A DNA stretch of 10,539 bases from Gammaproteobacteria bacterium. GTDB lineage: Bacteria > Pseudomonadota > Gammaproteobacteria > Pseudomonadales > Halieaceae. Shown in pieces: positions 6,817 to 10,539 of the stretch. The notes under the pieces were generated by a model. The model worked only from the letters and a program-made list of their open reading frames with translations, did no database searches and was not told the DNA's origin. Numbering within the stretch: position 1 is the stretch's first letter; each line of letters begins with the position of its first letter. Location of the stretch: contig PDSN01000157.1 of assembly GCA_002748505.1 (NCBI GenBank), forward strand, positions 1-10,539, given 5' to 3'. The translations under genes were made by a program, and so were the position numbers.

Positions 6817-7114
6817 CAGTGGGCAGACCCGCCGCTCGCAATTGAGAAAGTTCCTGACGATTGCGCTTGATTTCGCGCTGGTTGTTGCGCACCTGCCGGC
6901 GCAAGCGCCACATCACACCCATAGACGCAAACATACCAAACAAGCCGCCAATTCCAAAGGCGCACAAAACCCACAGTGACAAACTGCGTTCGGGAAAGGT
7001 GTACACCAAGGCATCCAAGGGGACCAACGTTTCATTTTGCAGTGAAAACAGCACGCCCACAACGACCATGGCCAATACCAGCAAAAAAACAATAATTTTA
7101 CGAATGACAGCCAC
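6809..7114 (-). CDS. lapA: Lipopolysaccharide assembly protein A (LapA/YciS, DUF1049)
   Basis: LapA is a small inner-membrane partner of LapB in LPS assembly control. The 101-residue protein has two membrane segments, about 7-25 and 47-69, with SLQNETLVPLD (24-34) just after the first; the QN-x(n)-V pattern there is typical of the family. A basic, polar, probably coiled-coil tail follows (about 70-95; RLRRQVRNNQREIKRNRQEL). The start is GTG at 7114-7112, preceded by a G-rich run (GGGGGTGGG) acting as ribosome binding site. The gene follows ihfB by 29 bases and overlaps lapB by eight bases. The ihfB-lapA-lapB order is the usual one in gammaproteobacteria. Function is assigned by family and context; confidence is high. 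Confidence 0.93.
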   Translation of the reverse strand: MAVIRKIIVFLLVLAMVVVGVLFSLQNETLVPLDALVYTFPERSLSLWVLCAFGIGGLFGMFASMGVMWRLRRQVRNNQREIKRNRQELSQLRAAGLPTGE

Positions 7115-7127
7115 AACCCACCCCCGC

Positions 7128-7161
7128 TAATTCTGTTGCCCGTTTAATTCTGTTGCCCGTT
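7128..7161. repeat. Perfect 17-bp tandem duplication across the ihfB stop codon
   Basis: TAATTCTGTTGCCCGTT occurs twice back to back (7128-7144 and 7145-7161). On the minus strand the first unit met encodes the ihfB C-terminal residues NGQQN and its end runs into the stop codon; the second unit lies in the ihfB-lapA spacer. Because an in-frame stop follows NGQQN with or without the second copy, the duplication does not change the protein but lengthens the spacer. Confidence 0.9.
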
Positions 7162-7443
7162 CATCGCGTTGTTCACTCGTTCTCGCAATTCCTTGCCCGG
7201 CTTAAAATGGGGCACGTGTTTACCCGTAAGCTCTACCGCATCGCCGGTCTTAGGGTTGCGACCCCTGCGCGGCTCGCGGTAGTGCAAGGAAAAGCTGCCG
7301 AAACCGCGAATCTCAATACGCTCACCCTGGGACAAGGTCTGCGCCATCTGTTCCAGAATCGTCTTTACCGCCAGTTCGACATCCTTAGCGGACAACTGAT
7401 CCTGCCGCTCCGCCATCAATTCGATCAACTCACTCTTGGTCAT
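7144..7443 (-). CDS. ihfB: Integration host factor subunit beta
   Basis: IhfB (HimD) pairs with IhfA to form the sequence-specific DNA-bending nucleoid protein used in transcription, replication and recombination. The 99-residue sequence begins MTKSELIELMAERQDQL and carries the dimer core and the beta-arm: RGFGSFSLHYREPRRGRNPKTG (46-67), with the intercalating Pro64 in RNPKTG at the same position as in E. coli IhfB. It ends HFKPGKELRERVNN plus a short extra tail. ERIEIRGFGSF separates it from HU. The ATG is at 7443-7441, with AAGATGGA upstream as a weak ribosome binding site. It is first in the ihfB-lapA-lapB-pyrF run. rpsA, usually directly upstream of ihfB in gammaproteobacteria, is absent, so ihfB probably uses its own promoter here. 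Confidence 0.97.
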   Translation of the reverse strand: MTKSELIELMAERQDQLSAKDVELAVKTILEQMAQTLSQGERIEIRGFGSFSLHYREPRRGRNPKTGDAVELTGKHVPHFKPGKELRERVNNAMNGQQN

Positions 7444-7479
7444 CGTTCCATCTTCGTATTACCTGCCACAACTAAGTCT

Positions 7480-7508
7480 ATTCTGACCCCTCCCAACCAG
7501 AAGCGCAA
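7480..7508 (-). promoter_or_regulatory. Candidate ihfB promoter
   Basis: On the minus strand TTGCGC (7508-7503) and CAGAAT (7485-7480) are separated by exactly 17 bases, with an A/T-rich stretch just upstream (7509-7540) that could act as an UP element. The -35 box matches three and the -10 box four of six consensus positions, so this is a weak to moderate candidate. Transcription would start near 7473, about 30 bases before the ATG. Confidence 0.4.
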
Positions 7509-7522
7509 GCCTTTATTTTTAT

Positions 7523-7540
7523 TACAAATTATCATTTGTA
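7523..7540. promoter_or_regulatory. AT-rich palindrome upstream of the ihfB promoter, candidate operator
   Basis: TACAAATTATCATTTGTA is a perfect inverted repeat with seven-base arms and a TATC spacer. It lies 15 bases upstream of the candidate ihfB -35 box, a position typical of an activator site. One strand contains AATGATAAT and matches the 19-base E. coli Fur box at about 11 positions, which is borderline; the regulator is not identified. Confidence 0.45.
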
Positions 7541-7688
7541 CGTCACTATCCACGGCGACAATGTGTTCGCCAAATAAGCAGACTGGTAAGGTACTGACTT
7601 TTTACCTGGCTCCAATCAGCAGTGCGCCGTCACTTCGTTTTTCGACATTAGCGGCACGTACCGGTGCAAGCCTCCGGGGTTTCCCTGT

Positions 7689-7722
7689 CTCACCCCGTTT
7701 ATCGGGGGCTGAGCATTTTTTT
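7689..7722 (+). terminator. Plus-strand intrinsic terminator without an assigned gene
   Basis: CTCACCCCG (7689-7697) pairs with CGGGG (7703-7707) and TGAG (7710-7713), leaving a two-base bulge and a TTTAT loop, and is followed by seven consecutive T (7716-7722). The polarity fits only plus-strand transcription, while both flanking genes lie on the minus strand. The same ACCCCG (7692-7697) can pair instead with an upstream CGGGGT (7675-7680), so two exclusive folds are possible. Confidence 0.65.
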
Positions 7723-7749
7723 ACACACCACCGAAGTGTCGTTCACGGC

Positions 7750-8607
7750 CTATGGGGCAGATCGGCCTCGCATCAGTGCCTGCTGCATACAGGTCGCCAC
7801 CAACACGCCATCGCGCGTGTAAAACCGCCCGTTAGCCAGGCCGCGACCAGCACTCATACGCTCGGTTTGCACCACGTACAGCAACCACTCGTCGGCGCGA
7901 AACGGCGCGTGAAACCACAGGACGTGATCCAACGAGGCCAGCTGGATATGGCGGGACGTGGCGTCCATGCCCTTGGTAACCAGACAAACATCAATTAAAA
8001 AGGCATCCGACATATAGGCCAGCAGCGCTTTGTTAATGCCGCGCCCACCCTCGAACGGATGGCGGGTACGCATCCAGATTTCCAGTTGCGGCTCGCGAAT
8101 ATTGGCGCGATTCCAGTCAATCGGCTCGACCATGCGTACATCGAGTTCCGGGCCGGTGATCACCGCAAAGGCATCTTCCATGCTGCCGTGCAATTTGGCG
8201 CGCTTGTGCTCACAGATCAATGTCTCAGGCGCAGGCACATCGGGCATCTCGGTTTGAAATTCCTCACCGATGCTGGGTGCCTGAAAAGACATTGCCGCCA
8301 CATAAATGGGTTTACCACCTTGAATGGCCGTCACCCTGCGCGCACTGAAACTAAAGCCATCACGGGAAACTTCCACCTCATAGGTGACTGGCTCGCGCGG
8401 ATTGCCCGGGCGCAAGAAATACACGTGCTGAGAATGCAGCTCGCGATCATCCGGCACGGTTTGCACCGCTGCAAAAATACTCTGGGCAAGCACCTGCCCC
8501 CCGTAGAGCCTCGGCATTTCCGGATGCATGTTTTCCCCTTCAAAGCGGCCTTCGCCGGTTTTTCTGGGGGTGAGCACATTCAGCAATTGTTGCAGTGAAT
8601 CGTTCAT
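7750..8607 (-). CDS. Acyl-CoA thioesterase II, TesB-like (double hotdog)
   Basis: TesB-type enzymes hydrolyse acyl-CoA to free fatty acid and CoA in the cytoplasm. The ATG at 8607-8605 gives 285 residues, close to E. coli TesB; the longer frame would need a TTG start and adds 13 unrelated residues. Family motifs are GGQVLAQ (36-42), HSQHVYFLRPGNP (58-70), SRDGFSFSARRVTAIQ (81-96), AYMSDAF (197-203) and SLDHVLWFHAPFRADEWLLY (225-244). The catalytic residues known from E. coli TesB correspond to Asp201, Ser225 (Thr in E. coli) and Gln275. The C-terminus, FYTRDGVLVATCMQQALMR, is typical. A weak GGAA site lies upstream of the start. It is divergent from the 5-oxoprolinase operon and shares a 95-base spacer with it; no functional link is evident. 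The in vivo substrate is unknown. Confidence 0.92.
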   Translation of the reverse strand: MNDSLQQLLNVLTPRKTGEGRFEGENMHPEMPRLYGGQVLAQSIFAAVQTVPDDRELHSQHVYFLRPGNPREPVTYEVEVSRDGFSFSARRVTAIQGGKPIYVAAMSFQAPSIGEEFQTEMPDVPAPETLICEHKRAKLHGSMEDAFAVITGPELDVRMVEPIDWNRANIREPQLEIWMRTRHPFEGGRGINKALLAYMSDAFLIDVCLVTKGMDATSRHIQLASLDHVLWFHAPFRADEWLLYVVQTERMSAGRGLANGRFYTRDGVLVATCMQQALMRGRSAP

Positions 8608-8639
8608 GGTGGTTCCGTATGGATTTCGCTGTGCCGACG

Positions 8640-8670
8640 TTGCCAAACGGCAATATCAATAGGCTATAAT
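8640..8670 (+). promoter_or_regulatory. Promoter of the 5-oxoprolinase operon with overlapping inverted repeat
   Basis: A perfect -10 box TATAAT (8665-8670) is preceded by TTGCCA (8640-8645; five of six matches) with a long 19-base spacer. Transcription would begin near 8677. An inverted repeat TTGCC-AAAC-GGCAA (8640-8653) covers the -35 box, the position expected for a repressor operator; the long spacer fits a regulated rather than constitutive promoter. Confidence 0.6.
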
Positions 8671-8702
8671 GTGAGTGGAGTCCAAATTCCGGTGATATTT
8701 TC

Positions 8703-9515
8703 ATGCATAGTAATAACAACGCGATATCTACCGCCGCACAGCTTACGCCGGCCAGCTTGCGCGCCGCGATTCGCAGTGGTGCGTTTGCCGACAACACCTC
8801 GGGACTCGCTGCGGGCTTTGTGCAATGCAATATCGTCATCCTGCCTGCCGCTCACGCCGGCGATTTTACACGATTTTGCCAGCGAAACCCAAAGCCCTGT
8901 CCGCTGATTTACGCCAGCGAACCTGGCGCAACAGCCCTTCCCGCTCTCGGTGACGATATCGACATTCGCACGGACGTGCCCGGTTACTGTGTGTTCGAAA
9001 ATGGCAAACAAGTCTGTGGGACAGCGGATATTCGCGATCTGTGGCAGAGTGATTTTGTCACCTTTGCACTGGGTTGTTCGTTTTCCTTTGAAGAAGCCTT
9101 AACAGCTGACGGTCTGGATGTGCGCAATGTCAGCGAACAACGCAACGTCCCCATGTACCGCACCAGTATTCCCTGCCAGTCTGCCGGCGTATTCAGTAGC
9201 AATATGGTGGTGAGCATGCGCCCCTTCAATGCGCGAGACGCCATCCGCGCGATTCAAATATGCACGCGCTTCCCTTCGGTGCACGGCGCGCCGATTCACT
9301 TGGGCAAACCAGAGCTTATTGGCATCAGCGATATTCACGCGCCAGATTTTGGCGAAGCCGTTACGATAAACGACGATGAATTTCCCGTTTTCTGGGCCTG
9401 CGGCGTAACGCCGCAACTGGCACTGGAGCGGGCCGCACTGCCCTTTGCTATAACCCATAGCCCCGGGCATATGCTGGTCACCGATTTACGCAACAGTCAA
9501 CTGGCGGTACTGTGA
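8703..9515 (+). CDS. DUF1445/YcsI family protein (putative hydro-lyase or D-glutamate cyclase-like)
   Basis: A 270-residue cytoplasmic protein that matches the YcsI/DUF1445 family along its whole length: AAGFVQCNIVILP (36-48), DFTRFCQRNPKPCPL (54-68), IRTDVPGYCVFENG (88-101), DFVTFALGCSFSFEEAL (117-133), NVPMYRTSIPCQSAG (148-162), VVSMRPF (169-175), RFPSVHGAPIHLG (189-201), FPVFWACGVTPQ (227-238) and ITHSPGHMLVTDLR (250-263). The biochemical role in bacteria is not settled; the family is annotated as a hydro-lyase, and a related domain occurs in mammalian D-glutamate cyclase, which makes 5-oxo-D-proline. In Bacillus subtilis ycsI also lies beside the 5-oxoprolinase genes. Here it is the first gene of the operon and its TGA overlaps the pxpA ATG. 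The start has GGTGA seven bases upstream. Family certain, activity uncertain. Confidence 0.92.
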   Translation: MHSNNNAISTAAQLTPASLRAAIRSGAFADNTSGLAAGFVQCNIVILPAAHAGDFTRFCQRNPKPCPLIYASEPGATALPALGDDIDIRTDVPGYCVFENGKQVCGTADIRDLWQSDFVTFALGCSFSFEEALTADGLDVRNVSEQRNVPMYRTSIPCQSAGVFSSNMVVSMRPFNARDAIRAIQICTRFPSVHGAPIHLGKPELIGISDIHAPDFGEAVTINDDEFPVFWACGVTPQLALERAALPFAITHSPGHMLVTDLRNSQLAVL

Positions 9516-10258
9516 TGAAACTAAATTGTGATCTGGGCGAGAGCTTTGGCAACTGGGTCATGGGCATGGACGCCGAGGTCATGCCGCATATCGACCAGGC
9601 CAATATCGCCTGTGGGTTTCACGCGGGCGACCCGGTTGTGCTTGGTAAAACCCTGGATCTTGCCAGGCAACACGGTGTAAGCATTGGCGCACACCCGTCC
9701 TACCCGGATCAAGAAGGTTTTGGCAGGCGCTCAATGGCAATGAGCGAACAGGAATTGTACGACTGTCTGCACTACCAGATCGCCGCCGTCGATGGCATGG
9801 CGGCCAGCAAGGGGCTGACACTTGATTACGTCAAACCTCACGGCGCATTGTATAACGACATGATGAAAAACCCCGGCATCCGTCACACGGTGATGCGCGC
9901 GATCAGCAGCTACCACCGCCCGCTGGCGTTGATGCTGCAAGCCACCCCCGCCGCTGCAGACCTTCTGCAGGAAGCCTCATCCTTTAAGCTGGCGCTTTAT
10001 TTTGAAGCCTTTACTGATCGCCGCTACGACGATGACGGTGCCCTGTTGGCACGCTCAAAACCCGGCGCAGTGCTGGACAAAAACGCCATGCTCGCTCAAG
10101 TTCAACAATTGGTCGACAAAGGAACCATTACCACGGTCTCCGGCAACACGCTGTCACTACAGGTGGACACCCTGTGCGTACACGGCGACAATGCCGAAGG
10201 CGTTGCCAGCATTGCCGCCATCGCCGACATCGTCAAACGAGGTGGCTCGACAGCATGA
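9515..10258 (+). CDS. pxpA: 5-oxoprolinase subunit A (LamB/YcsF family)
   Basis: PxpA is a subunit of the ATP-dependent PxpABC 5-oxoprolinase, which opens 5-oxo-L-proline (pyroglutamate) to L-glutamate in the cytoplasm. The 247-residue protein has all family landmarks: NCDLGESFG (4-12), ANIACGFHAGDP (29-40), GAHPSYPD plus GFGRR (58-72), VKPHGALYN (106-114), EAFTDRRYDDDGALLAR (164-180) and LCVHGDN (220-226). The ATG at 9515 is chosen over an in-frame GTG one codon earlier because it shares a base with the preceding stop (TGATG) and gives the conserved MKLNCDLGE start. It ends in an ATGA overlap with pxpB, so the three genes are translationally coupled. Length agrees with E. coli PxpA (YbgL). 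Identification is very secure. Confidence 0.96.
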   Translation: MKLNCDLGESFGNWVMGMDAEVMPHIDQANIACGFHAGDPVVLGKTLDLARQHGVSIGAHPSYPDQEGFGRRSMAMSEQELYDCLHYQIAAVDGMAASKGLTLDYVKPHGALYNDMMKNPGIRHTVMRAISSYHRPLALMLQATPAAADLLQEASSFKLALYFEAFTDRRYDDDGALLARSKPGAVLDKNAMLAQVQQLVDKGTITTVSGNTLSLQVDTLCVHGDNAEGVASIAAIADIVKRGGSTA

Positions 10259-10539
10259 AATTACGCAACGCCGGCGACAACAGTCTGATCCTGTACCTCG
10301 GCGATAAGGCCAGTCCACAGCTCGCCGAACAATTACATGCGATAGCCCTACAATTAAAAAATGCCCTCGGCGACAAACTCATCGATCTTATTCCCTCCTA
10401 CGTATCCCTGCTGATTATTTACGACCCACTCAAATGTGACCATTTTTACCTGGAAACTCAGGTCAAACAGGCTCTGGCCAACGCAAAAAACAGCGCTGAT
10501 CAAAGCCGACAGCAGATCTGCTTACCCGTTTATTATGCG
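10255..10539 (+). CDS. pxpB: 5-oxoprolinase subunit B (KipI family), N-terminal part, cut by window edge
   Basis: The ATG at 10255 overlaps the pxpA stop (ATGA), and 95 codons are visible before the right edge. The translation starts MKLRNAGDNSLILYLGD and contains LIDLIPSYVSLLIIYDP (43-59), then QICLPVYYA at the edge, matching the KipI/PxpB pattern of an AGDxALxVxFGD start, a 'VxxxxPxYxSLLVxYDP' strand and the 'IPVxYG' stretch that leads to the catalytic half. With PxpA and PxpC it forms 5-oxoprolinase; the Bacillus homologue KipI also inhibits the sporulation kinase KinA. PxpC would be expected directly downstream, outside the window, or fused to this gene as in some bacteria. Confidence 0.9.
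   Translation, partial: MKLRNAGDNSLILYLGDKASPQLAEQLHAIALQLKNALGDKLIDLIPSYVSLLIIYDPLKCDHFYLETQVKQALANAKNSADQSRQQICLPVYYA

Larger units (their letters stand above)
7444..7749. other. 306-base intergenic region between ihfB and the thioesterase gene
   Basis: No protein gene is supported here. It holds a candidate ihfB promoter (7480-7508), an AT-rich perfect palindrome upstream of it (7523-7540), and a plus-strand intrinsic terminator (7689-7722) facing the end of the minus-strand thioesterase gene. One plus-strand frame happens to be open across the gap and on into the antisense of both flanking genes, but it has no ribosome binding site or recognisable protein. No plus-strand promoter was confidently found for whatever the terminator ends. 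Confidence 0.6.

Noticed and set aside
7441..7600. An IHF binding site for autoregulation of ihfB
   Set aside because: No stretch on either strand matches WATCAANNNNTTR well enough.
7640..7722. A riboswitch, possibly c-di-GMP type, because of GCAAGCCTCCGG
   Set aside because: Only a short piece resembles the GEMM core. The GGCAAACC and GAAA elements and a downstream plus-strand gene are missing.
7153..7998. Long open frame on the plus strand across ihfB, the gap and the end of the thioesterase gene
   Set aside because: It is antisense to two certain genes, has no ribosome binding site, and its translation resembles no known protein. An in-frame ATG at 7561 in the gap was also considered and gave nothing recognisable.
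8608..8646. Longer TTG start for the thioesterase
   Set aside because: TesB proteins start near the ATG at 8607, and the extension would run up to the promoter of the divergent operon.

Overview
The window looks like chromosomal DNA of a free-living gammaproteobacterium related to Pseudomonas or the marine Cellvibrionales. The evidence is the conserved run ihfB-lapA-lapB-pyrF, an O-antigen initiation module of Pseudomonas wbpL/wbpM type beside a ComEA-like gene, and moderately GC-rich, densely packed genes. The genus cannot be fixed from the sequence alone.

Left part, all on the minus strand. At the left edge (1-207) is the first 69 codons of a multi-membrane-spanning SLC13-type permease. 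Next, at 287-4298 and read right to left, is a three-gene surface-polysaccharide module: a 4-keto-sugar reductase/epimerase of the NAD-dependent SDR family, a WbpL-type polyprenyl-phosphate sugar-1-phosphate transferase, and a WbpM-type UDP-GlcNAc 4,6-dehydratase. Together they are expected to turn UDP-GlcNAc into a 6-deoxy-HexNAc nucleotide sugar (UDP-D-QuiNAc or UDP-D-FucNAc) and load its sugar-1-phosphate onto undecaprenyl phosphate, which starts a surface glycan. The first two genes overlap by ATGA. The dehydratase also has a good promoter of its own (2340-2369).

Centre, also minus strand: ihfB (7144-7443), lapA (6809-7114), lapB (5605-6816), pyrF (4883-5578) and a small secreted helix-hairpin-helix protein of the ComEA family (4431-4772). 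ihfB to pyrF is closely spaced and probably one operon. LapA and LapB control LPS assembly and LpxC turnover, so LPS control sits next to genes that start a surface glycan. A long hairpin (4787-4834) separates pyrF from the ComEA-like gene, and a terminator follows the ComEA-like gene.

A 306-base gap (7444-7749) separates ihfB from a TesB-type acyl-CoA thioesterase (7750-8607, minus). The gap holds a candidate ihfB promoter, a perfect palindrome upstream of it, and a strong plus-strand intrinsic terminator that no annotated gene explains.

Right part, plus strand: a divergent promoter with an inverted repeat over its -35 region (8640-8670) precedes a translationally coupled operon. It encodes a DUF1445/YcsI protein, PxpA and the start of PxpB (5-oxoprolinase subunits), and it continues past the window. 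This is a 5-oxoproline (pyroglutamate) catabolism operon, possibly also fed from D-glutamate through the DUF1445 protein.

No rRNA, tRNA, CRISPR array, insertion sequence or phage gene was seen. Most of the window is ordinary core genome. The items worth a second look are regulatory or RNA structures in the gaps rather than a new protein system.
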